DNA of 42,998 bases from Prochlorococcus sp. AG-363-G03 (GCA_003280265.1 QCFJ01000001.1:100415-143412), one strand, 5' to 3'. Numbered from the stretch's first letter, positions 28,181-38,870 are shown. The notes: generated by a model from the letters alone, not told the origin. Translations and numbers: made by a program.

Positions 28181-29602
28181 TTAGGCGTCGTAGTACATAG
28201 TGAATTCATGAGGGTGAGGTCTTTGCCTTAACTGTTGAACTTCTTCGTATTTAAGATCTATCCAGTTGTCAATGAAATCGTCAGTAAATACTCCTCCTTC
28301 AGTTAAATATTTGTTGTCACTTTTCAATGCCTCCAATGCATCATTCAACGAGGATGGAACAGTATCTATTTTTGATAATTCCTCTGAAGGAAGTTCGAAA
28401 AGGTCAACATCAACTCCATCACCAGGATCAATTTGATTTTTGATCCCATCAATTCCTGCCATCATCATTGCAGAGAAAGCAATGTAAGGGTTGGCTAATG
28501 CATCACCGGATCGGAATTCAAGTCTCTTTGCTTTTGGACTTGGCCCAGTCAAAGGAATTCTGACAGCCGCTGATCTATTGCCCTGTGAATAAACTAAATT
28601 AACAGGTGCTTCAAAACCAGGAACTAATCTTTTGTAACTGTTGGTTGTTGGGTTTGTAAATGCAAGGAATGAAGGCGCATGTTTCAGGATCCCTCCTATG
28701 TACCATTTAGCTGTTTGAGATAAATTGGCATAAGTACCTTCTCCGAAGAATAAAGGCTGACCACTTTTCCATAAACTTTGATGAACATGCATTCCTGTTC
28801 CATTGTCATTGAAAACTGGCTTAGGCATAAAAGTTGCGGTCTTGCCATATTTCTTGGCTACATTTCTGACAATATATTTGTAAATCATTACATTGTCTGC
28901 AGCGTTGATTAGGGGTGCAAATTTCATCCCTAATTCATGCTGCCCAGCTCCAGCTACTTCATGGTGATGTTTTTCAATAGGTATTCCTAGTTCACCCATC
29001 AAAAGAAGCATTTCAGACCTCATGTCTTGAGCGGTGTCATTTGGAGATACAGGGAAATATCCTTCTTTGAGTTGAATCTTGTATCCAAGGTTGCCACCCT
29101 CCTCAACTCTGCCTGTGTTCCAGGGAGCTTCAATGGTGTCTACGCTATAAAAACTTCCACCTTCCCCTGAGTTATATCGAACGTCATCAAAAATAAAGAA
29201 TTCTGGTTCAGGGCCAAAGAATGCAGCATCTGCGACATTAGTGCTTCCTAAATAATCCAATGCTTTTTGTGCCAAAGCTCTTGGACATCTGGAGTATGGT
29301 TCTCCACTTCTTGGTTCCTGAATTGAACAAATTAAGCTAAGAGTTTTGTGATGGTAGAAAGGATCTATCCAGCTTGTTGATGGATCTGGAACCATTGCCA
29401 TATCTGATTCGTTTATGGCTTTCCATCCGCGAATAGAAGAACCATCAAAAGCGAGACCTTCTGAGAAAGAGCTCTCTTCAATAAGATCTGAAGCTACGGT
29501 TAAATGTTGCCACTTACCATGTAAGTCAGTGAATTTTAGATCTATTAGCTCAATGCCCTCATCCTTAATTTGACGAAGAACATCTTGAGAGGTCTTGCTC
29601 AT
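28181..29602 (-). CDS. glnA: Glutamine synthetase type I
   Basis: [41 protein letters not shown] and [19 protein letters not shown] motifs. Confidence 0.98.
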   Translation of the reverse strand: MSKTSQDVLRQIKDEGIELIDLKFTDLHGKWQHLTVASDLIEESSFSEGLAFDGSSIRGWKAINESDMAMVPDPSTSWIDPFYHHKTLSLICSIQEPRSGEPYSRCPRALAQKALDYLGSTNVADAAFFGPEPEFFIFDDVRYNSGEGGSFYSVDTIEAPWNTGRVEEGGNLGYKIQLKEGYFPVSPNDTAQDMRSEMLLLMGELGIPIEKHHHEVAGAGQHELGMKFAPLINAADNVMIYKYIVRNVAKKYGKTATFMPKPVFNDNGTGMHVHQSLWKSGQPLFFGEGTYANLSQTAKWYIGGILKHAPSFLAFTNPTTNSYKRLVPGFEAPVNLVYSQGNRSAAVRIPLTGPSPKAKRLEFRSGDALANPYIAFSAMMMAGIDGIKNQIDPGDGVDVDLFELPSEELSKIDTVPSSLNDALEALKSDNKYLTEGGVFTDDFIDNWIDLKYEEVQQLRQRPHPHEFTMYYDA

Positions 29603-29826
29603 GATGAATTTGATTTACAACATAGTTAATCAATTATGAACGTAATAAGCGATTCCATCTCCTTTTGTATTAAGAAGCACTTTTTTTAGATTTTTAACAG
29701 AAAAATATGATTATTTTTTGGTTTCTAGGGCATATCTAGCAAATTCCTATTGCAATCCCTAAAAAAAATACCCCGACTTTGCCTATCGCCTTTTAGGCTC
29801 AAAGGAATATAAACCGATCTGTTTTC

Positions 29827-30987
29827 TTGGCCACTCAAATTCTTCCTTCTGTTGATAATCAACATCGTAAAGATTTTGGTCCAACTGTTTCCCCTGAAAG
29901 GTTATTGCTTGGGCCAGGCCCATCAAATGCAGATCCTGCTGTTTTGAAAGCGCTCTCTCAGACACCAATTGGTCATTTAGATCCTTTTTATGTGGCCTTG
30001 ATGAGTGAGGTGCAAGAGTTACTTAGGTATGCGTGGCAAACCAGCAATCGATTAACACTCCCTATGAGTGGGACAGGAAGCGCCGCGATGGAGGCAACAC
30101 TGGCAAATGTTGTCGAGCCAGAGGATACGGTTTTAGTAGCCATAAAAGGATATTTTGGCCATCGTCTTGCTGATATGGCAGGCAGATATAAGGCAAATGT
30201 AGAAACCATTCATAAAGATTGGGGTAATGCTTTTTCACTTGATGAAATAGAAGATGCACTGAAAAAACATAATCCAGCTGTTTTAGCAATTGTTCATGCC
30301 GAAACTTCAACAGGTGTTTGTCAACCCATGGATGGAATTGGTGATTTATGCAGAAAATATAATTGTTTACTTCTTGTAGATACTGTAACTTCTTTGGGAG
30401 GCGTTCCTCTTTATTTGGATAAGTGGAAAATTGATCTGGCTTACAGTTGCAGTCAAAAAGGATTAAGTTGCCCGCCAGGATTAGGACCTTTTTCAATGAA
30501 TGAGAGGGCTGAAAATAAAATGAGCAACAGAAAAGATAAGGTTCCTAACTGGTATTTAGATGTATCTTTACTTAATAAATATTGGGGTAGTGATCGTGTA
30601 TATCATCACACTGCTCCAGTAAATATGAATTTTGGTATTCGAGAAGCGCTTAGATTGTTAGCTAAAGAAGGATTGGAAGTTTCATGGGATAGACATAGAA
30701 ATAATGCAAAATCGCTTTGGAATTCTTTGGAAAATATTGGCTTAGAGTTACATGTTGAAGAAGAATTACGCTTACCTACGCTTACTACTGTGAAAATACC
30801 TAATGGTGTTGATGGCAAGGCTTTTACTAATCATTTACTAAGTAACTTTGGTATTGAGATAGGAGGAGGTCTTGGCGATCTGGCTGGAAAAGTATGGAGA
30901 ATAGGATTAATGGGATACAACTCGACTTCTACAAATGTAGATAGAATATTAAATATTTTCGAAACTGAACTACCTAAGTTTAGATAA
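29827..30987 (+). CDS. Alanine--glyoxylate / serine--glyoxylate aminotransferase family protein (class V)
   Basis: RLLLGPGPSNADPAVLKALSQTPIGHLDPFY and DLAYSCSQKGLSCPPGLGPFS (PLP lysine). TTG start. Confidence 0.9.
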   Translation: MATQILPSVDNQHRKDFGPTVSPERLLLGPGPSNADPAVLKALSQTPIGHLDPFYVALMSEVQELLRYAWQTSNRLTLPMSGTGSAAMEATLANVVEPEDTVLVAIKGYFGHRLADMAGRYKANVETIHKDWGNAFSLDEIEDALKKHNPAVLAIVHAETSTGVCQPMDGIGDLCRKYNCLLLVDTVTSLGGVPLYLDKWKIDLAYSCSQKGLSCPPGLGPFSMNERAENKMSNRKDKVPNWYLDVSLLNKYWGSDRVYHHTAPVNMNFGIREALRLLAKEGLEVSWDRHRNNAKSLWNSLENIGLELHVEEELRLPTLTTVKIPNGVDGKAFTNHLLSNFGIEIGGGLGDLAGKVWRIGLMGYNSTSTNVDRILNIFETELPKFR

Positions 30988-31507
30988 TATCTTTTCTTTG
31001 GTAAATTCTTTTATCTTTGAACCAATCCACGATAATATTTCTTGATTCTTCTTCCATTAGACCTCTCTCGATAATCATTTTGTGATGGGCACTTTTATGT
31101 TCCGCGAGGTTTATAGTTCCACCTAGTGCGCCTCTTTTTGGGTCTTCCGATCCATAGATTATCTTTCCCATCCTTGCCTGTATTAAAGCGCCTGCGCACA
31201 TTGGACATGGCTCTAGATTTACTATCAATGTACAGTCATTAAATCTCCAATCATTATTTATCCAAGAAGCTTGTCGGAGGGCTACTAACTCAGCATGGCC
31301 TAAAGGATCTTTCATTGTTTCCCTTCTATTTCCCCCATAGCCAATACATCTACCTTTTTTGTCGAGAATAACTGCAGCAATAGGGACTTCACCTCTCTCT
31401 CCTACAAGGTTTGCTTTGGTAAGCAATCTTGTCATCCATTTTATTTTTTCTTCCTGACTCAGAGCGATTGGTTTTGACAATTTTTTAGGTCTTTGGAGAA
31501 TTATCAA
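30980..31507 (-). CDS. tadA: tRNA-specific adenosine deaminase
   Basis: HAELVALRQA and EPCPMCAGALIQARMGKIIYGSEDPKRGALGG. Confidence 0.92.
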   Translation of the reverse strand: MIILQRPKKLSKPIALSQEEKIKWMTRLLTKANLVGERGEVPIAAVILDKKGRCIGYGGNRRETMKDPLGHAELVALRQASWINNDWRFNDCTLIVNLEPCPMCAGALIQARMGKIIYGSEDPKRGALGGTINLAEHKSAHHKMIIERGLMEEESRNIIVDWFKDKRIYQRKDII

Positions 31508-31587
31508 ATAAAATGTTTATCTACAGATTAATCATTTTTTTTGGTTTGAACTTGATCATCCAATAACACAAATAGAGATTTATTTTT

Positions 31588-32958
31588 TTGGACCCTTTCG
31601 CATCTCCTCACAATTTAGATAGAGAATTACATTCTTTACTTTCACAAGCCTCAAGTAATCTTTGTGATTGGTTTGCTGAATCGGGTAGTCAAGCTCCATT
31701 GCCTGACTCCGTTGAATTGCCTGATGTTTATCCAGGGAGAGAAGGCGTCTCTAATAATGTTTTGTTGAGCGAACTTAAATTGTTAATGAATGGTTCCTAT
31801 CGACCATCCCATCCAGGATCGCTTGCTCATTTGGACCCACCCCCTTTATCAGCTTCAATAGTAGGAGAACTGATTTGTGCAGGTTTAAACAATAATCTTT
31901 TAGCAGAAGAATTATCGCCCAGCTTGTCATCCTTGGAAAGAAACCTTTGCAAATGGTTTTCGCAGAGATTGGGGTTGGGTGATTCGTCTGGAGGTGTAGC
32001 AGCTAGCGGAGGAAGTTTAAGTAATTTAATGGCTTTAGTAATGGCAAGAAATATTGCTGGTTTACAAAGCGATCCTGGTGCTGTCTTTTTTGCTAGTGAT
32101 GATTGTCATGTTTCATTCTTGAAAGCTCTAAAGATTATGGGTTTAAAAAAGGAATCTCTACAAAGAATTCCTACAGATGAAAATGGTGAATTAAAAATTT
32201 CTTGTTTACGTTCAAGTTTAAATAAAATTAAATCTGAAGGGAAGAAATGCTTCGCTGTAGTCGCGACAGCAGGAACTACTGTAAGAGGAGCTATTGATCC
32301 ACTGCCTGAAATTGCTCAATTTTGTCAAAAAGAGAAAGTCTGGCTTCATGTTGATGCTGCAATAGGTGGAAATTTTGGTCTATCACCAATTACCTCAGAA
32401 ATTGTTAAAGGGTTAGGTTCCGCTGACTCTGTAACGATTAACCCACAAAAATTATTGGGAATCGCAAAAACTTCTTCTTTGTTACTTGTAGCTAATAAAA
32501 ACCATCTTTCTTCTACATTTTTAACTGGACTACCTTATGCCGAACCAAGTATCGGTAATGACTTTCATGGAGGAGAACTTGGAATTCAAGGAACTAGATC
32601 CGCCGAGACATTGAAATTGTGGATTGGTTTAAGACAATTGGGTGAAGATGGTATTGAAAAAATACTTTTGGAGTCTATTAAAAAAAGATGTTATTTAGAA
32701 TCAATAATTGATTCTTCAAAATTTAAAATAATATCAGGACCTCTTCATCTGATGGCATTAACACCGTTAAATCATACTTCTTCTCAAGCGTCCGAATGGT
32801 CTATAAAAACTAGAAACTCTTTGTTAGCTAATAAGTTTATGCTATCTAGACCAATGTACGAGGATACATATTATTTAAAGGCTGTTATGGGTAACCCTAA
32901 TACTAAATTTGATGATTTAAAGCTTTTAGCTAATCTTATTAATCATTCAATTATTTGA
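31588..32958 (+). CDS. Group II pyridoxal-dependent decarboxylase (aspartate / diaminobutyrate decarboxylase-like)
   Basis: ASGGSLSNLMALVMARN, VATAGTTVRGAIDPL, WLHVDAAIGG and PLP-lysine region VTINPQKLLGIAKTSSLLL. Confidence 0.88.
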   Translation: MDPFASPHNLDRELHSLLSQASSNLCDWFAESGSQAPLPDSVELPDVYPGREGVSNNVLLSELKLLMNGSYRPSHPGSLAHLDPPPLSASIVGELICAGLNNNLLAEELSPSLSSLERNLCKWFSQRLGLGDSSGGVAASGGSLSNLMALVMARNIAGLQSDPGAVFFASDDCHVSFLKALKIMGLKKESLQRIPTDENGELKISCLRSSLNKIKSEGKKCFAVVATAGTTVRGAIDPLPEIAQFCQKEKVWLHVDAAIGGNFGLSPITSEIVKGLGSADSVTINPQKLLGIAKTSSLLLVANKNHLSSTFLTGLPYAEPSIGNDFHGGELGIQGTRSAETLKLWIGLRQLGEDGIEKILLESIKKRCYLESIIDSSKFKIISGPLHLMALTPLNHTSSQASEWSIKTRNSLLANKFMLSRPMYEDTYYLKAVMGNPNTKFDDLKLLANLINHSII

Positions 32959-32965
32959 TTTTAAA

Positions 32966-33130
32966 ATGAATAATGATTTTTTTAATAAAAAAAATATTTT
33001 AGCTTTAACAACATCATTTATATCAATTTTGATTGGCCTGATTTATTTGGCAATCGTTTTTGCTTTAGACTTTAGAGGTCCAATAAGTCCTCCCCCCTCG
33101 GAGGCCTTGATCGCGGTGGTAGTTTTTTGA
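32966..33130 (+). CDS. Small single-pass membrane protein (54 aa), 3' end overlapping the opposite-strand GTPase gene
   Basis: Hand translation: MNNDFFNKKNILALTTSFISILIGLIYLAIVFALDFRGPISPPPSEALIAVVVF. Not in the ORF track. Confidence 0.55.
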   Translation: MNNDFFNKKNILALTTSFISILIGLIYLAIVFALDFRGPISPPPSEALIAVVVF

Positions 33131-34625
33131 ACTTTTCTTCAACTAAAGGATCAATAACTCTCTCATAAGCTCTGCGAATAAAACTTTTGAAATATTCATC
33201 TCTTTTGTTTAAGTTGTAATGATATTCAACAACTTCTTGGATCCCACCATCTCCCCAGTTTTGGTCTTGCTGGAAATAAGTTATAAAACTTGCACCAGCA
33301 ATCCTTGTTAGCCAGGATACACTTACTCCTTGAATTACTTTACTAACAACTAATGTTGGAAGTGACAAACTTAATGTGGAGCTTATTAGAGAAACTCCCC
33401 CTTTAACTAAACCCATAGTTGCAAGTATTTTACCGACCGAAAATGCTAAGTTTTTTGCTTTTTCCTTTGTGATTTCAACACCATAAATTTTTGCAATTTC
33501 AATAACCATTTGTGCATTCACCGCAGCAGCAGCGATCATATCGATAAATGGTAACGGGGTTAATATTAATACTCCGCTACTAAGCCAACCATACTTATCA
33601 ATACATTTTTTAGCTGATTGACTTCTCTGCTTAACTAATAATCTTTTCCCTTCTTTACCAAGATTACTGCATTGAAGTAATATATTATCTGCTATCAACT
33701 CTTCACCTTCTTCATGTAATATATTTGCTAGTCTTCTGATTAAACTACTGACTTCAGGTTCTGGCTGATAAGGTTTTTCTCCAGGGATTGCAATTGTCTG
33801 AGGTGATGCTGATGTACAAATAATATCTTTTGATTCAATAAAATCACAACATCTAGAATTAAGAATTTCAATTAATCTTTTTTCCTCATTTTCTCCTCTT
33901 AAGTCTATTTTATTCAGAACTAGTAAAAGTCTTTTCCCTAATTTAGATAAAGTTCTAATTGTTCTTGTTTCGGTAGAACGTAAATCACTTTCTATTACTA
34001 CTAACATTAAATCAGATTTACGTGCTTCTATTAATGCATTCTTTTCCCTTTCTCTTCCTCTTTCCCCTGCTTCTAGTATTCCTGGTGTATCAATTATTTT
34101 AATTCCTCTTTTAAGCCCTTTGAGCTTGAGCTTGTAGGTATCTTTTGTTTTTGTTGAGCCCATTTCAGGACTAACTTTACCTACTATTCTTTTTAGCAGA
34201 GCTCTTATTAATGATGTTTTGCCACTGGAGCCGATTCCAAAAACTACTAAAATAATATCGCCTCTCTCTAATTCTAATAAAACTTTATTTTTTTCATCCA
34301 TTAGTGCCTTTGCCTTTACTTTGTCGTTAATTAACATGATTAACTGATCAATTGTCTTTAGTGACTTTCCTGCAGCCTCTTTCTTACTTATTAGTGAAAG
34401 ATCTAATAATTTTTCCTCCTTTTTATTTTTGAAGATAGGTTTAAGAATTTTTTTAAAACTATCTATTTTTTTTGTATAAATTAAACCACCTATTATGAAA
34501 ACTGTAATAAATATTGCAGGAATATTTATTAATCTAATTATTGCCCCGACCAAGCCTACAAGTATCAAGCTAATGAATATTATGAATATATAAAATATTA
34601 TTTTTTTTGAATTATAGATTTTCAT
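33072..34625 (-). CDS. Membrane-anchored GTPase with C-terminal DUF697-type region
   Basis: Two N-terminal TM helices, G1 VVFGIGSSGKTSLI, G3 IIDTPGILEAG, G4 LNKID, then a DUF697-like hydrophobic region. Confidence 0.88.
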   Translation of the reverse strand: MKIYNSKKIIFYIFIIFISLILVGLVGAIIRLINIPAIFITVFIIGGLIYTKKIDSFKKILKPIFKNKKEEKLLDLSLISKKEAAGKSLKTIDQLIMLINDKVKAKALMDEKNKVLLELERGDIILVVFGIGSSGKTSLIRALLKRIVGKVSPEMGSTKTKDTYKLKLKGLKRGIKIIDTPGILEAGERGREREKNALIEARKSDLMLVVIESDLRSTETRTIRTLSKLGKRLLLVLNKIDLRGENEEKRLIEILNSRCCDFIESKDIICTSASPQTIAIPGEKPYQPEPEVSSLIRRLANILHEEGEELIADNILLQCSNLGKEGKRLLVKQRSQSAKKCIDKYGWLSSGVLILTPLPFIDMIAAAAVNAQMVIEIAKIYGVEITKEKAKNLAFSVGKILATMGLVKGGVSLISSTLSLSLPTLVVSKVIQGVSVSWLTRIAGASFITYFQQDQNWGDGGIQEVVEYHYNLNKRDEYFKSFIRRAYERVIDPLVEEKFKKLPPRSRPPRGEDLLDL

Positions 34626-34640
34626 ATGATAAATATCATT

Positions 34641-35132
34641 TTATTTTTTTGAATACTTTGGAGTTGATTTATCTTTGGTTTTAAGTATATCAATTAAAAA
34701 ACATAATATAGCAAGGTTTATTGATATATCTGCTACATTGAAAATAGGAAAATTAATTGGAACTAACTCGAAAAAATCTAGAACATAGCCTTTGAATAAT
34801 CTGTCAATTCCATTGCCTACAGTCCCACCTAAAAGGTATGTAACTCCAGTAAAATTCCAAAAAGATTTTGGTGGAAATTTTAATATAATAATAATTAATA
34901 TTAATGTGGCTATCATACTTATGATAGTAAGAATGTTTGTTGAATTGCTGAAAAGACTAAATGCAGCACCTTTGTTTTTTACTAGTGTGAAATTTAATAA
35001 ATTAGGAATAATATTTTTTGATCTTTCAAAGCCTAATATACTTAACATTAAAAACTTACTAACTTGATCTAATAAAACAATGAAAAAAGAGTATATAATG
35101 ATTTTCATGCTTCTACTCTTTAATTGATTCAT
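34641..35132 (-). CDS. lspA: Lipoprotein signal peptidase (signal peptidase II)
   Basis: LVKNKGAAFSLF, LGGTVGNGIDRLFKGYVLDFFE and FNVADISINLAI catalytic motifs. Confidence 0.96.
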   Translation of the reverse strand: MNQLKSRSMKIIIYSFFIVLLDQVSKFLMLSILGFERSKNIIPNLLNFTLVKNKGAAFSLFSNSTNILTIISMIATLILIIIILKFPPKSFWNFTGVTYLLGGTVGNGIDRLFKGYVLDFFELVPINFPIFNVADISINLAILCFLIDILKTKDKSTPKYSKK

Positions 35133-35728
35133 CTTACTAGTAATATACGTTTTAGTAATATTGATAATAGACTAATTGATATGCATAGTAATAATTGAGT
35201 AGGGAAAGGGACAATAGTATTTATCAAAATAAGATCGGATAATTTATCTGACCAATTCCCAAGCATTTTACCAAAAATTAGATAAATAATACCTATAATA
35301 TGCAAAATGCATAATGATAGTGTTGTATAAAGTGAATAATTAATTAAATTAGTTTTTGAATTTTTTTTAGCTAAATAACCAGATGTCCAAGCAGCAGGAA
35401 TAAATCCTAACAAGTAACCAAATTCATGAGTTAAGATATAACCAACACTCCCCCCTCCATGAAAAACAGGTAAATAGAATAAACCTATAATCAGATAGGA
35501 AATTGCAGAAATTGTTCCTATTTTAGGTCCGCAAAGCAATGAAGTTAAAAGAAGCCCTTGAATTTGCCAATTGCTATGAAGTGGAATAATTGAGAGAGAT
35601 AGGTCCTCTTGAAGAAAAATTATAGATGATGGTAACATTGCGAATATTATGATTAACATTACGCCTGTTATTGCTTTTAACCCGCTGCTAAATTTTTGCA
35701 ATGAATTTAATGAGCAGATCTCATACAT
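35129..35728 (-). CDS. bioY: Biotin transporter BioY
   Basis: LLTSLLCGPKIGTISAISYLIIGLFYLPVFHGGGSVGYILTHEFGYLLGFIPAAW; 4-bp overlap with lspA. Confidence 0.92.
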   Translation of the reverse strand: MYEICSLNSLQKFSSGLKAITGVMLIIIFAMLPSSIIFLQEDLSLSIIPLHSNWQIQGLLLTSLLCGPKIGTISAISYLIIGLFYLPVFHGGGSVGYILTHEFGYLLGFIPAAWTSGYLAKKNSKTNLINYSLYTTLSLCILHIIGIIYLIFGKMLGNWSDKLSDLILINTIVPFPTQLLLCISISLLSILLKRILLVR

Positions 35729-35786
35729 TAATTATTTACAAATTGCTTGATATGTCAATAAGATAATTTAGGGCTATTTAATCATA

Positions 35787-36008
35787 ATGAAATTTTCAAT
35801 TGGAGAAAAAGTATCCTTACAAGTTCCTCTTCCCTATTTGAAGACAGCAGATTCTATTTCAATGTTAAGACCTCCAGATCTAGTATCTCTTGATGAGGTT
35901 GGCGTAATTATTGGTATAAGATCAAAAGATGTATTAGAAGTGAAATTTAGAAGGGGCAATTTCTTGATTCCTTCTGAACGACTAGAGATTCTAAATGATG
36001 TTGACTGA
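35787..36008 (+). CDS. sipA: SipA/DUF3148-like small protein
   Basis: FSIGEKVSLQVPLPYLKTADSISMLRPPDLVSLDEVGVIIG matches the remembered cyanobacterial SipA/DUF3148 pattern (LPPYLKTADPMPMLRPPDL). Confidence 0.75.
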   Translation: MKFSIGEKVSLQVPLPYLKTADSISMLRPPDLVSLDEVGVIIGIRSKDVLEVKFRRGNFLIPSERLEILNDVD

Positions 36009-36016
36009 AAATCAAA

Positions 36017-37270
36017 TTACGCTTGCCAATCTTTACTGATTTTCCGTATAACTTCTTTATTGCTACAAACGCTAAGGACTGGTTCCTGTAAATATTTATT
36101 GGCAGCATCTTTGATTTCTTTACTACTAATCCTATCAAGGCTTAGTAGTACTTCTTTATCGTGATCTTTTGTTAAACCAATTCCCAAAAGATGTGCTTTA
36201 TGCTCAGCTCTTTGACTAACACTTTGCAAAGAATGGGCCACTTGCCCTCGATATTTTATCTTTACAAGATCTAATTCTTCTGGAGATATTTCACTATTTA
36301 GAATTTTTTCCCAACATTCTTTCAGTAATTGGAGAGTTAGAATTGCCTTGTCTTCAGTTGTAGAGGCGTGCATAATAAATGGTGTTTGATTCTCTCTAAT
36401 AGGGTGGTAAACTCCTGTTTCATAAACTACTCCATGCTTTTCTCTGAGAACCTTAAATAATAAACTTGACATTCCATAGCCTAAGTAACATGATAATAAT
36501 CTAAGCAAAATGTCAGATTCATTATCATATCTAATTGTTGCTTTGCCTAATAGTAGAATAACTTGATTTGTATTTAATGAGCATGCACAAAGGCTAGTTT
36601 TTTTGTTATCTAGGATTTGATTTCTAGTAAAACTGTGTATCTTTGATATTTTATTTTGATTAGTAAAATTTTTATTAATACCCTTAAAAGCAATTGAATT
36701 ATTTATATAATTTTCTACGTTAATAGGAAATTTTCCTGAAATTACTAAGTTTTTATTTCTATAAATTAATGAGCTTGCAATTGGCAATATATGTTCTTTA
36801 TTAATTTTATTTATATCATTGATTGATCCTAGTGGGTCATGTCCATATGGTCCGTCACGGTATACCATCTTTCTCCATCCATCAAAAGCTAATTGATAAG
36901 TACTTTCTTTTTGTCTTTTAATTGCTTTTATAGTTAAATCTTTTTCTAATTGAATCTGATCTGGCTGAAGTTTAGGTTTCGTAATCATCCAACCCATTAA
37001 AGGAAGAAGTTTATAAGCATCACTCTCGATACATTTAAGACTTATTAGAAGACCATCTTCAAATGTATCACAGTTTAAATTTGCACCAGAACTTTCTACG
37101 ATTTCAGCAATTTGATTATTGTTGTAAGGCCCACACCCTCTAAGCATTGTTGAGCTTAAAATTTGATGAATCCCCTTCTGATTTTTTGGATCATTTCTGC
37201 TACCATTTTCTATCCATAATTTTGCGGACATTATATTTTTTCTATTGATTTTTTCTAGGAGTATGTTCAT
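36017..37270 (-). CDS. M16-family peptidase-like protein, probably the non-catalytic partner
   Basis: M16 fold pattern (AKLWIENGSRND...), but GIHQILSSTMLRGC replaces the HxxEH region. Confidence 0.85.
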   Translation of the reverse strand: MNILLEKINRKNIMSAKLWIENGSRNDPKNQKGIHQILSSTMLRGCGPYNNNQIAEIVESSGANLNCDTFEDGLLISLKCIESDAYKLLPLMGWMITKPKLQPDQIQLEKDLTIKAIKRQKESTYQLAFDGWRKMVYRDGPYGHDPLGSINDINKINKEHILPIASSLIYRNKNLVISGKFPINVENYINNSIAFKGINKNFTNQNKISKIHSFTRNQILDNKKTSLCACSLNTNQVILLLGKATIRYDNESDILLRLLSCYLGYGMSSLLFKVLREKHGVVYETGVYHPIRENQTPFIMHASTTEDKAILTLQLLKECWEKILNSEISPEELDLVKIKYRGQVAHSLQSVSQRAEHKAHLLGIGLTKDHDKEVLLSLDRISSKEIKDAANKYLQEPVLSVCSNKEVIRKISKDWQA

Positions 37271-37272
37271 AT

Positions 37273-38505
37273 TTATTTCTCAGGTTCGGCAATCAATGTA
37301 AATGCATTTTCTGGATTAAATAATGGAAAAATTAATTCATTTAAACGTGAAGTTGTCCAATATGAAATATCATCTATTGATTTTAATAATGATTGGTGTC
37401 GTCCCCATAGAGCTTGATTCCCTAAAGTTGATGCAATTTGAGTGCTCAACTCAAGACCAAAATAAATATTATTTATAACTAATTTTTTTGCACGTTCTAA
37501 ATCTTTATCAGCAACTAAATCCGTGTTTAATTTTTTAAGAATACTATTAATTTCACTTTCGGCAAGTTTAAGATTTTCCTTTTGACAACTGACGTCTAGA
37601 AGAATTAATCCACCTTCTTCCAAGATTTGTAAATCAATGTCTATAGATTCTATAATTCTTTTTTCTTCTCTTAACTTTTTAACAATAATACTACTTTTAC
37701 CTTCGCATAAAATTGTGGCAGCAATTTCTGCTCCTAAAATTAATATCTGTTCTTTTGCAGGGGGAAGTTTCCAGGCTTTCAATATTCTTCCTCCCTCAAG
37801 CCTAGGAATAGTTTCTTTCTTGTAGCCTCTATTAAAAGTGGTTTTTGTACAAATATTTGCTTCCTTTGTGATTTTTTTTAATTCATTAAGTTTACTATTG
37901 CTAACTATTGAAATAATTTCGTTTGGTAATTCTCCTGCTATAGAAAGTGTACAGTTTTTACCTACATAATGATTTTTATGAAATTGTTTCATTTGTCTAG
38001 GATTTATACTTTTTACAGTTTTTTCATCACCAAGTATTGGTTTTGAGTATCTATGTGGTGTTAAGCATCCCTTTAATAATTTCATATAAATAATTTCATC
38101 TGGTTGCTCAATGTTTTGTGCGATTTCCTCTAAAACTACTTCTTTCTCCACCTCAAATGCTTCTTTTTCAATTTTAGGAAATAATAATAATTCTAATATC
38201 AGATTTAGTCCTTGTTCTATCTTCTCAGGTGGAACTAGAACGTGATAATGAACATCGTCCAACCCAGTCGCGGCATTACTACTTCCACCAAGAGATTCAA
38301 TTCTTAAATCGAACTCGCCTTCTTTAAGGTTTTTACTCCCTTTAAATATCATATGCTCTAAGAAATGTGCCATTCCTTCTTCATCTTCTTTTTCATAAAG
38401 ACTTCCTCCTTTGCACCAAAAGTCAATACAAGTCAATGTTGATTGTTCTATATCAGCTACGACACAGGTAGCACCGTTAGGCAATGACCAATGATTTACT
38501 TTCAT
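37273..38505 (-). CDS. M16-family zinc metallopeptidase (catalytic)
   Basis: GMAHFLEHMIFKGSKNLKEGEFD contains the inverted zinc motif HxxEH. Confidence 0.93.
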   Translation of the reverse strand: MKVNHWSLPNGATCVVADIEQSTLTCIDFWCKGGSLYEKEDEEGMAHFLEHMIFKGSKNLKEGEFDLRIESLGGSSNAATGLDDVHYHVLVPPEKIEQGLNLILELLLFPKIEKEAFEVEKEVVLEEIAQNIEQPDEIIYMKLLKGCLTPHRYSKPILGDEKTVKSINPRQMKQFHKNHYVGKNCTLSIAGELPNEIISIVSNSKLNELKKITKEANICTKTTFNRGYKKETIPRLEGGRILKAWKLPPAKEQILILGAEIAATILCEGKSSIIVKKLREEKRIIESIDIDLQILEEGGLILLDVSCQKENLKLAESEINSILKKLNTDLVADKDLERAKKLVINNIYFGLELSTQIASTLGNQALWGRHQSLLKSIDDISYWTTSRLNELIFPLFNPENAFTLIAEPEK

Positions 38506-38870
38506 TCTTAATATCTTATAGTACGCTAAATCTTTATGCTATCTCAATCCATGCATAAAATATCTATGATTTTAAATAAGATGGTTCAAGTCTTTTAAAT
38601 TATAAAAGATTTTTTAATAGTTATATATTTTGTATGTATAAATTTTATTTATAATTAAACTATCCTTGTTTATTTGTTTTTTTATTGTTTTTTTATTCTT
38701 TTTCTAAATTCAATCATTGAACCCTTACACCTTATTTAGCTATACTTTGAATAAAAAATCTCTTGTCAGTCCTTTTTTCCCTTGATAATCATATAATATT
38801 GTTTGAGAATAATTTTAAATAAACCTTCTCTATGATTCTTAGCCATCCCTTTTAGTTTGAGTTATTAGTT

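Noticed and set aside
29603-29826. Looked for an NtcA site (GTA-N8-TAC) upstream of glnA
   Set aside because: No perfect match seen by eye in the spacer; no regulatory site claimed.
30062-30496. 144-aa minus-strand ORF inside the aminotransferase
   Set aside because: Antisense shadow; Cys/His/Tyr-rich composition typical of non-coding frames.
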